From the NCBI GenBank assembly GCA_025558075.1, contig JAHLKF010000032.1, forward strand, positions 100,521 through 164,520: DNA of 64,000 nucleotides, in the 5' to 3' direction. Shown here piece after piece: positions 23,301-33,519 of the stretch. The notes beneath the pieces are model-generated. The model had not been told where the DNA came from. It did not search any database and saw nothing but the letters and a program-made list of their open reading frames with translations. Origin of the DNA: Gaertneriomyces semiglobifer. Lineage: Eukaryota > Chytridiomycota > Chytridiomycetes > Spizellomycetales > Spizellomycetaceae. The position numbers and the translations under genes were made by a program. The number at the start of each line of letters is the position of its first letter. Position 1 is the stretch's first letter.

Positions 23301-24987
23301 TCGGCATCATTTTACTTGCGTTGGCTGCTGCATCAAGATTCCACTCGCGAGCGTTATCTGCCGTCTTCTCTGCCCCTATGAATTTCTTCGAAACGAATCC
23401 CACCGGAAGAATCCTGAACCGTTTTTCTCATGATGTTGGAGGCTTGGATTTAACAATCTGGAATGCCTGGTTTGCCTTCGTCGTCGCGGGACTTGTACCT
23501 GTTGTTGGAACGATTGTTGTGATCTCTATTGTTGTGCCATATTTGCTCTTGTTGCTCTTACCCATGTCGGTTGGGTATTTCTTCGTGCAAAGATTTTACC
23601 GCGCGTAAGTAATAACCCTCCACTGTTGTATATAGCGTGCGTTTGTTCACTTATAAACATTTAATCTTTTTGTTTCCAGCTCAACCAGGGAGATGAAGCG
23701 ACTGGAATCCACGGAACGATCACCAATGGTCGCTCAATTCAGCGAGACGCTGGCCGGTCTTTCAGTCATCCATACGTACAAGGCTACGGCAAGATTTCTT
23801 ACAGTACATTCATCCCTAATGGATGCAGCCAACCGACCATCTTTTAATCGATTTTCGGCGGATTCATGGCTGCTCGGTCGAGTTGAGCTCGCAGCCGCAA
23901 TCTTGACCGCCTTCCTCAGCTCATTCGCCAACCTGGGGGTTGTCAGTGCTAGCATGGCTGCCATGGCACTCTCCTACGCTATCAACATGAGCGAAAGCCT
24001 GAACAGTGCCGTGATGGGTATGACAATGTTGGAGATTGAAATGAACGGAGTTGAAAGATTGTCACACTATATTGACAGCATACCGAGGGAACGAAATCAA
24101 GGTGCAGACGCTGACCCTGACTGGCCTAGCCGCGGTGGAATCAAGGTTGAGTCGCTCGTCTTGAAATACCCGTCTCGAAAGGCTCCGGCATTACAAGGCA
24201 TATCTTTCGAGGCCAAGCCGGCAGAAAAGATCGGCATTGTTGGTAGAACGGGGTGCGGGAAAAGTACGCTCGTTACTGCGTTATTGAGAGTAGTAGAACC
24301 ACTTTCTGGAAACATCATCATTGATGGTGTAGATATATCGACTTTAACTCTCACCAGCCTCCGCAGTCGACTGGAGATTATCCCCCAAGGTGAGACAGTT
24401 TTGTGCTTCGTCCATAGCTGCCATGCAGTACGACAGTATTGCTACGAAGAATTGTCGCTAACTTTGGCCGTCATATAGAACCGGTGTTGTTTGAAGCAAC
24501 CTTGCGCTTCAACATGGATCCATCTGGCGTCGCATGCGATAGCGTGATTTGGACAGCTCTGGAACGAGTGGGCATGAAAGATTTCGTTGCGGGACTGGAA
24601 AACAAACTCGACTTTTGCATTGCGGACGAGGGGGCCAATCTTTCTGTCGGGCAACGTCAGCTACTGTGCTTAGCCAGGGCCCTTCTCTCCAAACCAACTG
24701 TTCTCGTGATGGACGAAGCAACCGCGTCGGTGGACTCGGCAACTGAGCGTGTACTTTATTCCACCCTGAGCGACGATTTCGCGCACACCACTGTACTCGC
24801 TATCGCCCACCGGCTAAATGCTTTGGCATCTTTCGATAAAATTATGGTGCTTGATGCAGGGCGTATTGTGCAGTTTGGGACGGTGCGCGAGTTAGTTGAA
24901 TGTGATGACGGTCCTTTCATGAATTTGTTGCGACAGACCGGCGACGAAAACACCCAAAGTTTTGTTAGTCGCGTGTATGGTCTGTAA
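20380..24987 (+). CDS. ABCC/MRP-type ABC transporter
   Basis: Ten exons (20380-20699, 20775-21054, 21128-21410, 21480-21753, 21805-22177, 22249-22437, 22516-22707, 22772-23604, 23680-24389, 24479-24987) keep phase and give 1320 residues. The order is membrane domain, ATPase, membrane domain, ATPase. The first ATPase has Walker [10 protein letters not shown] near residue 487, signature [16 protein letters not shown] and Walker [14 protein letters not shown]. The second has Walker [10 protein letters not shown] near 1103, signature [16 protein letters not shown] and Walker [13 protein letters not shown]. The length and the absence of an extra N-terminal membrane domain fit short MRPs (yeast Yor1 type), which export conjugates and drugs. 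The second signature has Val for Gly (LSVGQ), common in this family. ATG 20380 follows the TATA box; an earlier ATG at about 20331 is out of frame. Confidence 0.93.
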
Positions 24988-25233
24988 ATGAGTGCGGTGC
25001 AGCCTTTGTGATGAGATCAGTTACCCATACCTGATGCCCGCAGGCACACCACCCGCATTGAGAATAGAAAGAGTTCACAAAAATAAAAACAAAGCAGCTG
25101 GACCCAAAGATATTGTCGTGTCGTTCAGTAATTGATAACCTAAAGTACCTACAGTACATTCGCGTGTATGTTCGTCAAAAACGAACGGATGTCCCGGTAG
25201 TCCACACTGGTATCCGCAACCAAAGGAACAGCC

Positions 25234-27732
25234 ATGACAGTCAACGACAACCAGCACGACGATGTCAAACTCGTGCGTCGCACGGGCAAACACCCACTCA
25301 ACGCCGAGACTCCTTCCCAGGTACTGCTCGAACACGATGTCACCCCAGTTGAGTACTTCTACGTTCGCTGTCATGGGGTCGAACCTGACTTGAACGAGAC
25401 CACACACACGATCGATCTCTACGATGGCGACCGGCTCATCCACCGCCTCAAAGTGCAAGACCTTAAAACCGAATTCGACCGCAAGGAGATTCTTGTCACG
25501 ATGGTGTGCGACGGTAACCGGCGCAAGGAGTTGAACGTCATCAAACGAAGTCGCGGGTTTGATTGGGGTTGTTGTGCCGTCTCTACCGGTCGATTCGAAG
25601 GGGTCTTGCTGAGAGACATTTTGCGGCGGTTTTACGACGAACATCAGTTACACGCAAACAAGTACGTCGTGTTCGAGTCTGCAGATGAACTCAAAGAAGG
25701 CCACTACGGCACGAGTTTGTCGTTAGCTGGTGCGTTACAGGATAGTAGCGACGTTCTCTTGGCGTACGGCATGAACGGTGAAGCATTGCGGAAGGAGCAT
25801 GGATACCCCGTTCGTACCATCCTTCCGGGCTGTGTCGGTGGGCGGACGGTCAAGTGGCTCTCCAAGATCACCTTAAGCGAAACTGATTCCGACAACCATT
25901 ACCACCTGAAGGACAATTCCGTTTTCCCGACGAACGTGACCAACGGGCCGCTCATGAGCCAATACATCACGGAGCAGAACAAGGTGTACGAGCGACAGCA
26001 CAGCAAGAACCACAAGCAAGATAGCGGACCAGCGGAAAATAAAGAAAACCACGCCATCGGTAACTCACGGCATCCGGGCGTTATTTTTGAAATGAATCTC
26101 AATTCGGCAATATTGACACCGACGAACGGCCATCGTATCCGAATCACCGACAATGTTATGAAGGAGATTGAGTTTGCCGGTTACGCATACGATGGGGGCG
26201 GTCGCAAAGTCATCCGAGTCGAACTCACTTTGGACGATGGAGAAACATGGATTTCATGTGACACACAGTATCCGTCAGGTTACCACCCGGAAAACGGGAC
26301 GCGATGGTATGTGCTTTGTAAATGGAGGACGACCGTACCCGTCTGGAAACTAGGGTCGAGCAAGTCCGTGAGCGTCCGGGCATGGAACCAAAGTATGAAC
26401 ACGCAACCAGAAAAGCACACGTGGAATTTGTTAGGAATGATGAATAATGCGTGGTACACCCTTCGATTGGAACGTCAGTGTGCAGAGACGCTTCGCATTT
26501 TACATCCTGTTTCAAGCCAGCCGTCCGAACCGAAGGGGTGGATGGAGCGTCTGCACCCTCTGGCCCGCTACGAGGAAAAGAAAATACCACCAGTCACTTT
26601 CACACGGGAGGATGTATCGCAACATAAGTCCGTTTCGGACTGTTGGGTGATTATTGACAATAAAGTATACGACTTGACGGATTTTCTCAACCTCCATCCA
26701 GGTGGGCAGGCGAGTATTCTCGCTCACGCAGGCGACGACGTCACAACCTTATTTTACGACATTCACTCTGAAGATACTCACGTTTTGAAATCGTCGTATA
26801 TCATCGGGTCTATCAGCGGGCGAGAGGAAGATGAAAGTAAAAATCGACCATCGCCTCACAAAAGCCATCCTTTCCTGGAACGGAAACACCCGCGGGTCAC
26901 TCCAACGGGGAATGAGATTGCGCTCAGCTCATTTAAATGGACAGATGTGACTCTGAAAAGCAAAGTTCCCATCACCCACGATACCCGCAGGTTCACATTT
27001 GCCTTACCAAAGAAAGACCAGCGAATGTGGCTTCCGTGGGGTAAACACATCAATTTGGGGGTGGACTTGCCGGACCGGATGGTCGTGCGGGCATATACAC
27101 CGGTCAAGCCGGTCCTGGCAGAAGAAGACGACGGGACGTTCGAGCTGGTCATCAAAACCTATTTTCCCACCGAGGACCGACCAGGCGGCGAGATGACAAT
27201 GATTTTGGAAAAGCTCCAGCCGGGGGACACGGTCAAGATGAAAGGTCCGGAAGGTGTATTGTGGTACCTCGGGACTGGCCGAATGGCGGTCCACGGGCAT
27301 TTCTTCTACTGCGCTAAAATGAATTTTATTGTGGGAGGTACGGGGATCACGCCAGCGCTAGCGGTCATGAAAGCTGTGGTGTTGGCAGAGAAACGTAGAG
27401 ACGTCGGGATTCGACTCGTCTTTGCCAACAAAACGACGCAAGATATTTTGTGCAAAGACGAGTTGGACCAGTTGGTAACTGCGAGCGACAATTTCCAGAT
27501 TTGTCACGTTATAAGTGATGGAAATGTGTCCTCGTGTGGCGATCTGTCGCCGTCGGACAAGGTGGCCTTCGATACCGGCCACGTCAACGTGGAGATATTG
27601 AAGGCCCATATTTTCCCAGCGGACGAAGGAGTGTCGTGTTTCTTGTGTGGACCGCCGGCAATGATCGCAAAGGGAGTGATCCCGGCTTTGATGGAATTAG
27701 GATTCGACGATGAACAGATGTTAGAATTTTAA
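25234..27732 (+). CDS. niaD: Assimilatory nitrate reductase [NAD(P)H]
   Basis: An intronless 832-residue enzyme that reduces nitrate to nitrite in the cytosol. The order is a molybdopterin domain with its Cys at about 92 in MVCDGNRRKE and the PGCVGGRTVKWL motif; a dimerisation domain; cytochrome b5 with haem His at 488 (HPGG) and 511; and FAD and NAD(P) domains with RAYTP near 619, GGTGITP near 701 and CGPP near 805. Compared with ascomycete niaD (~870) it is short mainly at the N-terminus, starting just before the LVRRTGKHPLN motif. All cofactor residues I can check are present. It lies 246 bp after the ABC transporter on the same strand. No nitrate transporter or nitrite reductase is in the window, so a full assimilation cluster is not seen here. 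Confidence 0.95.
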   Translation: MTVNDNQHDDVKLVRRTGKHPLNAETPSQVLLEHDVTPVEYFYVRCHGVEPDLNETTHTIDLYDGDRLIHRLKVQDLKTEFDRKEILVTMVCDGNRRKELNVIKRSRGFDWGCCAVSTGRFEGVLLRDILRRFYDEHQLHANKYVVFESADELKEGHYGTSLSLAGALQDSSDVLLAYGMNGEALRKEHGYPVRTILPGCVGGRTVKWLSKITLSETDSDNHYHLKDNSVFPTNVTNGPLMSQYITEQNKVYERQHSKNHKQDSGPAENKENHAIGNSRHPGVIFEMNLNSAILTPTNGHRIRITDNVMKEIEFAGYAYDGGGRKVIRVELTLDDGETWISCDTQYPSGYHPENGTRWYVLCKWRTTVPVWKLGSSKSVSVRAWNQSMNTQPEKHTWNLLGMMNNAWYTLRLERQCAETLRILHPVSSQPSEPKGWMERLHPLARYEEKKIPPVTFTREDVSQHKSVSDCWVIIDNKVYDLTDFLNLHPGGQASILAHAGDDVTTLFYDIHSEDTHVLKSSYIIGSISGREEDESKNRPSPHKSHPFLERKHPRVTPTGNEIALSSFKWTDVTLKSKVPITHDTRRFTFALPKKDQRMWLPWGKHINLGVDLPDRMVVRAYTPVKPVLAEEDDGTFELVIKTYFPTEDRPGGEMTMILEKLQPGDTVKMKGPEGVLWYLGTGRMAVHGHFFYCAKMNFIVGGTGITPALAVMKAVVLAEKRRDVGIRLVFANKTTQDILCKDELDQLVTASDNFQICHVISDGNVSSCGDLSPSDKVAFDTGHVNVEILKAHIFPADEGVSCFLCGPPAMIAKGVIPALMELGFDDEQMLEF

Positions 27733-28427
27733 ATGCACAACATCATGAAATATAAAAAGCAGGGTCGCGCAATGACACGCCATGACGTTAAAATTAAATT
27801 AATGACACACGGAATGTTCTTAATTATCCCCAGAACAACACCTGAATCCTTGAAGAAGCATACTTGGAATCTATCCAGTTGAGTCAACGTCCTTCATAAA
27901 GCTGCAATGCAGTAAGTCGATCGCTTTTAATGAAATTACGATTACAACGAGAGCTTGAGTTGAACAAGAATTTGAATGTGGCATTGAAATCGTTCAATAA
28001 GCCTAACACAGCTTTCATTGTAGCCAGTGCATTAACTTTCTATGTGAATCTGTCTAAGGGGGCGTTTCCGTTGTACGGTGATACTTGAATATGGAGTACG
28101 ACTTCAAGAAGCAAACACAACGATGCCTTCAAGCTGCGTTACCTACAAGCTATAAAGGAGCTTGTACCAAAACTCTCACAAGAAAACACGCAACATCCAT
28201 TGACTACAAATGACTACAAATGACATGAAGAAGAGTGTTCCTCCGTTGATTGGTTGTGAATGAATGCCGTTATATCGCAAATCACCAGGTTTTGAGGTTG
28301 CCAAGCAGGTTCAGGACGATGAAACTCTCATCCACACAAGGTATATAAGGTGGACCTGACTGACCTTGAATCGGTATGCGCAGACTGTATATCTGTAGTC
28401 AATCGTCTTCAGCCACAAAGCTTTACT
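27733..28427. other. Intergenic with the Hint gene promoter
   Basis: AT-rich, no gene seen. A TATATAAG motif at 28342-28349 lies 79 bases before the Hint gene ATG and is its likely TATA box. Confidence 0.5.
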
Positions 28428-30181
28428 ATGCATTTGTCCATTCAAAAGGTTGGTGTTTCTCAATTTTGTGTTCTAATAGAAAGAGAATCTTACCTGCGAC
28501 ATCATGCAATGTAGGTGCTTGCCTTTGGGCTTCCACTCTCAGCACTCCCAGTGGCAATGGGGCAGGCAGCCTTCAGTTCGACTGCGTGCGTGATGATTTG
28601 TCCACAAGGCACGAAGCACGTCTGGCCTGCCTGTTTCTACAGTATTGCTTCGTGCGAGGCACAATGGGGTGGCTCCGACGCAATTAAAGCAAAGTGCGAG
28701 GCGAACGATGAAGACATTGTGAGGAAGCCTATTCAGGGATTATTGTTCGTGACCAATGTGAACTAATGCCAAAGGCTCTGAATGATTTTTCAGTCGAAAG
28801 TCACCCACCAGGAGTATACCTTTCCTGGGGAGAATGTGAGCTCTCTACTTGAACTATAATTTCTCTCACTCGTTTGGAGATCACTCATTAGTTGGGAATT
28901 CCAGGCTGGTGACGATTGCAAAGATTTTCTGGACGGTTTTCTGAGCAAAACCACTGTCGGCGCGCCTGCACAGAAGGATTCGGAAGTGGCGCAGGCGCAA
29001 TGCGGGTGCAAGGAACTATTCGGGGCGGCCCTCGACCAGTTAATCGATGTTCCGGCTGAAGCTGCAGGCGATAGTTTCTGCGATGGACTGATCAAAGGAT
29101 TCGTGGAGAAAAAGGCAAAGCTCGTTTGTGGACCGCTTCGTGGGTTGGGTGGTTTGGGCGCGTACGTACGCACTTACGTTGCTTTGAACTTCAAGCAGAC
29201 ACCGTCAGCTCACCTAACTGTAGCGCACTTTGTGATGTTCTTGTGGACACTACAGCCATGGTGGCAAAACCTGCCCTTGTCCCAGTTTGTGGTGTACTGG
29301 TCGAAATTGCTGATAAAGCTTTCGAGATTGATCTTGAAAAAATATATCTTGGGCTTCAAGAGATGGCCAAAGAGACAGCAGACGAGATTGCGGATGCGTT
29401 TTGCGGGTCCTTGACATGTGGGTGAGTGTACTAGCGCATACAACATTGCACGGGAAACAACGATACGAACGACACCGCAATTAACAGGAGCAGCGGCGGT
29501 AACCTCCCTTGCAAGCTGATCACGTCAACTGTTGGTCAGGCTCTCATTTCAGCTGTGAGCGGAGAAGACTGCAACGGCGAATCGTCAGCCGCTTGCTTTC
29601 CGGCACATGCATACGTTATGCTTGAGGATGGTACGAAGAAGATGATGATGGATGTTGAAATAGGTGATCGCGTTCAAGTTGGATTCAATAGATACAGCGA
29701 GGTTCGTAACAGCACATTGCGCCACCCTTTTGCTTTCTTTGCTCACAGCATTCGGCCAAAGGTTTTCATGTGGACCCATCGCATTCCTACTATCAGGGTT
29801 GACTTTGTAAAAATTACTCATGATCATGGTACGCTCCTCGTCAGTGAAGATCACTACGTTTACGCCAACCACAAGATGATGACCTCTCGTTCCGTGCGGG
29901 TTGGGGATATCATTCCGCTTCATAACAATCAAATGTCGGTGGTTCAAAACGTCTCGAGGGAGAACGATGTAGGCCTCTATAACCCCCAGACCCGCCACGG
30001 GGATATTGTCGTAAACGGTGTGGTAGTCACCACCTACACCAACGTTGTTCATCCCTCGGTGGCACGAGGTTTCATTTCCGCTTCAAAGTTACTTACTGCC
30101 GTTGGTATTGATGTCCTTGGTGCAAATGTCGAGCCCATTCGAAGCGTTCCCATTGACTTCGACAGCATTTCGTCAAATTGA
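28428..30181 (+). CDS. Secreted protein with C-terminal Hint (hedgehog/intein) domain
   Basis: Six exons (28428-28448, 28515-28718, 28794-28835, 28905-29139, 29199-29421, 29488-30181) give 472 residues. The first exon encodes only seven residues, and exons 1 and 2 together form a signal peptide (IQKVLAFGLPLSALPVAMG). About 250 residues follow that are rich in evenly spaced Cys, with no known domain. The Hint domain starts at Cys ~278 in ACFPAHAYVMLEDG, followed by IGDRV, a SEDHYVYA stretch equivalent to hedgehog TAAH with the His kept, VRVGDIIPL, a GLYNPQT..GDIVVNG strand and a VVHPSVAR tail. Hint domains cut themselves off by an N-S acyl shift at the first Cys. The fourth donor is the least certain boundary (29139 chosen; 29127 and 29148 are alternatives). 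Confidence 0.82.
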
Positions 30182-30403
30182 TGTGGTCGCTTGTCAATGA
30201 TTTGGTCCTTCCCGGTTGTACTGCTCTGTGTGTTCTCCTCCATTCTTTTGCGTTTGCCGTCACGCTCGTCATCGCCTGTCTTCGCTACATCCGGCCCGCT
30301 TTCGTTTACTCGTGCCCTGCAAGAATTTCCGTCACCCAACCAAGGTCCACAAAGGTCAAGGTTTGCCCTTGAGAGAAAGTCAGCACGCCTTCGATGCGAT
30401 TAT

Positions 30404-30463
30404 CTTCATGGATATGCCAGAGGATTTGACAACGCTGAAAAATCCTCAGGCATATCCATGAAG
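30404..30463. repeat. 24-bp inverted repeat (hairpin 2)
   Basis: Arms 30404-30427 and 30440-30463 are reverse complements with one mismatch (16th pair from the outside) around a 12-base loop. It lies 222 bp after the Hint gene stop. Confidence 0.92.
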
Positions 30464-30526
30464 GCTGCTAGATCCACGGGCTCGCTAGCGACAGGACAGT
30501 CTGGTACAGACACATAGTGCAATATA

Positions 30527-30585
30527 TTCGGATCGGCACTTACTGCAGCTGCCACTGCAATAGCTGCAGAAAGTGCCGATCCGAA
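30527..30585. repeat. 24-bp inverted repeat (hairpin 3)
   Basis: Arms 30527-30550 and 30562-30585 are reverse complements with one mismatch, again at the 16th pair, around an 11-base loop. It starts 63 bases after hairpin 2 ends and has nearly the same geometry, but the arm sequence is unrelated. Confidence 0.92.
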
Positions 30586-30751
30586 GTCACCAACAATAAT
30601 GGAATGGTAACACGAGAAGGCCTTCGTCGTACATCGGTCGATTCGTGCCAATTCACCGTTCCAAAGGCCTTACCATTCTTGGGCCAAAAGGTCAAGATAC
30701 CTGGTCCTAATCGGTATGCGGGCAATGAGCTGATTGAACGTTTCCATCAGT

Positions 30752-31246
30752 CTATGTGGCCCCAACTGTATTCCTGATGAAGCTGGAAGCTTTACGCACC
30801 TCTTTGAGCACCATCAACGCTTGGGCGTAGCCAAACAAGCTCGCAAGAGCCTGAAAGTACAGTATTTGCTCCGGGGGTCGAACCGGCCCGCCTGTCAAAA
30901 GTGATTAACGAACTTTCCAGCCCGCTTCCGTGTTCAGATGCATGACCACATACCTTAAGCATTTCGCAGAACGCAAGACTGCGCTCTTCCATGGTACTCT
31001 TTTGGGTTGTCAGTACCTGTAAAGCTCCGAACACCTCCTTGTGGGCGCCGGTATCGAGAAGGTCCGGTTTGGCCATGAAGTCCTCTATACAATGGTAGAC
31101 CTTTCGGTCAAGGCAATGACTCGCGAAGTGCAGCAGTCTCCAATTACCTTTGTCCCTTTCTTTTCTCACTTCAGGTCTATCGGAGGCGAGTCCGTGCACA
31201 TGTAGGTCGAAGTGTCAAAGATTGCGATGGACGTCATGTTGTCCAT
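30752..31246 (-). CDS. Small conserved-looking protein of unknown function
   Basis: Three exons (31246-31170, 31119-30954, 30850-30752) with 50- and 103-bp introns give 113 residues. It begins MDNMTSIAIFDTSTYMC and ends SSFIRNTVGAT. The middle is helical and charged (HKEVFGALQVL, EERSLAFCEML). It has no signal peptide or membrane segment and I do not recognise the family. Support comes from phase-consistent splicing, a good ATG context (ACC ATG G) and protein-like composition. The last exon could instead be read through as a false frame ending near 30792. Confidence 0.5.
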
Positions 31247-32205
31247 GGTTTCGCGAGTAAAAGGCGGCCACGTTCATCTGTGAACTCCTGTGGGGTAACC
31301 GATGTACGACCTGCCTGTGAACAATTCCATTTATTACCACTAGTGTGAACCCGGCCGGTCCGGGTGGGCGCTTGAGACAGGTGTTAAATGTATTGCCTTA
31401 GGGTTTATTACGAACGGTCAAGTAATAATAACCGGATGCTCCCTTCTCCTCCTCCAGCGACGTACCTGCCAATTAACTTGCTTGCAGATCAACACATCCT
31501 GCCACGCGCCTTTGAATTTGATCAAGAAGTGAATGCCAGAAGCTTGACGCCAACCATTTTGGCCTCTGGCGGTCATAGATGTACTCTGTCTATCCTCCAA
31601 AGCGGGACGCCAACCTGACAGCCGAGCAAACGGGGGATTGGAAATGAGCCTTACTTCTTGTTGTGCCATCTTCGGACAATGCTGTAGAGTCCCCTTCTTC
31701 TGATCCATACTTCCTCCCCCAGCGAGCAGTGTTGAACGAGGTACTTCTCCGGGTGCATTCAAGAATCTAAACGCCCCGGTCTCTGAATATAAATGGTGGC
31801 GTCCATTACAACGACAGTCGTGTCGGATCATTCCGCGGCCAGCAACCCCGTCATCATGCATCAATATATCAAAATCGTGCACTGCCGCCCAAAAAAATGA
31901 ACTAGAGGGAACACGGAGGTTCCCTCGTTAGTAATACGAGCACACACATCGCTGCAAGCAAAACCAGTGTAGCCCAGGCAAAGACTCGAGCCCAACCGGC
32001 GTGCACATGCATCGAGATTGAACTGAATACCATACCAAGCAGCGCGCTACGACTCATACAGGCGGGAGCAAACTCCTATCATCGCTAGGATGGTGTTCCA
32101 CTCAAGACACCATACCCTTCTGTACTTATGAATCTTCTTGACAATTACGTCGCATTTGCGGGCGAGGTCCTCTGGAGACAATGAGGATTCGACTGACTCC
32201 GAATA
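31247..32205. other. Region without a defensible gene
   Basis: A minus-strand frame covers 31418-31882 but has no family features. I see no repeat here. Confidence 0.4.
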
Positions 32206-32281
32206 AATGAGATAGCGAGGATTTTCTCACGTAAGAGAAGTCCTGGAAGTCCTTACGTGAGAAAATCATCGCTATGTCATT
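32206..32281. repeat. 30-bp inverted repeat (hairpin 4)
   Basis: Arms 32206-32235 and 32252-32281 are reverse complements with two mismatches around a 16-base loop. The inner 16 pairs are perfect. It lies about 70 bp before the small frame at 32352. Confidence 0.92.
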
Positions 32282-32351
32282 CGTACCATACAACCACGCA
32301 TGCTAACCTATACATGTCTACATGCGCAACACTAACTTTGCTACTACCACC

Positions 32352-32582
32352 ATGGAAAATTCTGATGGCTTTGCCGTTCAGAGCAACTCACCATCGACTG
32401 CTTACCAAGTGGGTCGAACTCGATTATCGGCTACGTCTAGTGTTCAACGGACGACGGTTACAAGATCAATGAAGAGCAAGCGAAAGCAGGCAAGTGTGGG
32501 ATATCACGATTCGTATGGAAAATACGGTCCAGTTTTTTTACATTTCTCGTATTTAAAAATACGTTTTCAGCAGAATCGCTGA
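32352..32582 (+). CDS. Putative small basic protein or first exon
   Basis: The ATG has a strong context (ACC ATG G). The frame encodes 76 residues, starting MENSDGFAVQSNS, Ser/Thr/Arg-rich with a basic KSKRKQ. A GC-AG intron could begin inside (cag|gcaagt) and end at about 32572, which would alter the C-terminus. No family is recognised, and it may not be a gene. Confidence 0.25.
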   Translation: MENSDGFAVQSNSPSTAYQVGRTRLSATSSVQRTTVTRSMKSKRKQASVGYHDSYGKYGPVFLHFSYLKIRFQQNR

Positions 32583-32599
32583 TACTACGGCACTGGTGA

Positions 32600-33119
32600 T
32601 GCCGTTCCTGCCATCCACCTCCTCTTCCTTACTCCCACACACCACCACCTCCTCCTCCTCGGCCCCACTCGCCACCACCACCACATCCAAACGTCATCCA
32701 CCATCTCCGACCCGCTGGAAATCCCCTCCTCCTCCATTCACAGTTGGACCGCCGCCAACCCAAGCCGTAACTGTGTTGCGCTGATTGCCAATCGCGCCCT
32801 TTGTGGGGTCCTGTTTGTTTCCGTCCTCATTGTTCGGCGACGCGGACGGAACCAGCCGTCTACGTCTGCGTCGCCGAACAATAACCCTAGGACCGAAACC
32901 GTGGGCACGGCCGCAGGCGAAGACACGGCCGCGGCGAGAGGAAGAGAAGACAACGCGTGGGGCGCAGTGGGCAAAGGGGTGGGTGCGGCCAGAGGAGGGG
33001 ACCACACCGGGGCCGCCGACGGAGTGGGCGAAGGGGTGGGTGTGGCCAGAGGAGGGGACAACACCGGGGCCGCCGACGCCGTCACGGAGGCGGCAGACGA
33101 AGGCGCGGAGCCGACAAAC
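32600..33119. repeat. Low-complexity Pro/Thr-coding C-rich tract
   Basis: Runs of acc, cct and ctcctcctc, then GGGG-rich repeats such as ggaggggac-caccgggg at 32994-33075, which give Pro/Thr/Gly-rich frames on both strands. The minus strand continues the frame of the dispersed fragment (copy B) as an Ala/Pro/Ser tail. Confidence 0.6.
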
Positions 33120-33395
33120 ATTTGAACGGCGCTAGAGCTTCGCCGGTCCACCCGGATGTTGGTGTTGCCGTGAATGGCAACGGTGGTGCTCGTTGGCGGG
33201 CCACACAGCGTCAATAACAGCGCTTGCTGGATTGGGTAGTGCCGCTCCAGCAAGTGCGCCGCAACGTCCCGAGCGCTTTGGTTGCACTCGCAATTTTCCG
33301 CCACTTTGCAGAGGCCGGTGGTCCAAGCCCTATTGGGCTGGCGTAATTGTCTCCCAAAGGGGAAGCGAAGTTGTGTAGCGTCCATCGATGGGGAT
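33120..33395 (-). other. Dispersed coding fragment, copy B (unknown family)
   Basis: On the minus strand the frame reads MDATQLRFPFGRQLRQ, then ECNQSARDVAAHLLERH, QQALLLTLCGP and STTVAIHGNTNIRV. It is the better-preserved relative of copy A at 16.8 kb and has about 45 more residues at its start. It may be an exon of a real gene, since the frame is open to 33385 and continues to 32738, but I could not place upstream exons. A MAQQNLEPLHKARRARQ start in another frame at 33468 could join it by splicing. Confidence 0.5.
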
Positions 33396-33519
33396 TCGTC
33401 TTGAAGAACGTGTCCGTCTGCCGGGCTCTCCGTGCCTTGTGTAGGGGTTCTAGGTTTTGCTGCGCCATCTTAATAATCGTTCCGTCTGTGGGCAGGTGGG
33501 TTATTTCGCTGCCGTTCAC

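Noticed and set aside
26225..26590. Minus-strand frames inside nitrate reductase, the dehydrogenase and Bmt6
   Set aside because: Antisense shadows of long, well-identified coding regions.
25000..27732. Nitrate assimilation gene cluster
   Set aside because: Only nitrate reductase is present; the neighbouring ABC protein is an MRP exporter and not a nitrate transporter.
30860..30900. ggtcgaacc motif suggesting a minus-strand tRNA
   Set aside because: No cloverleaf can be drawn; it lies in the intron of the 113-residue gene.
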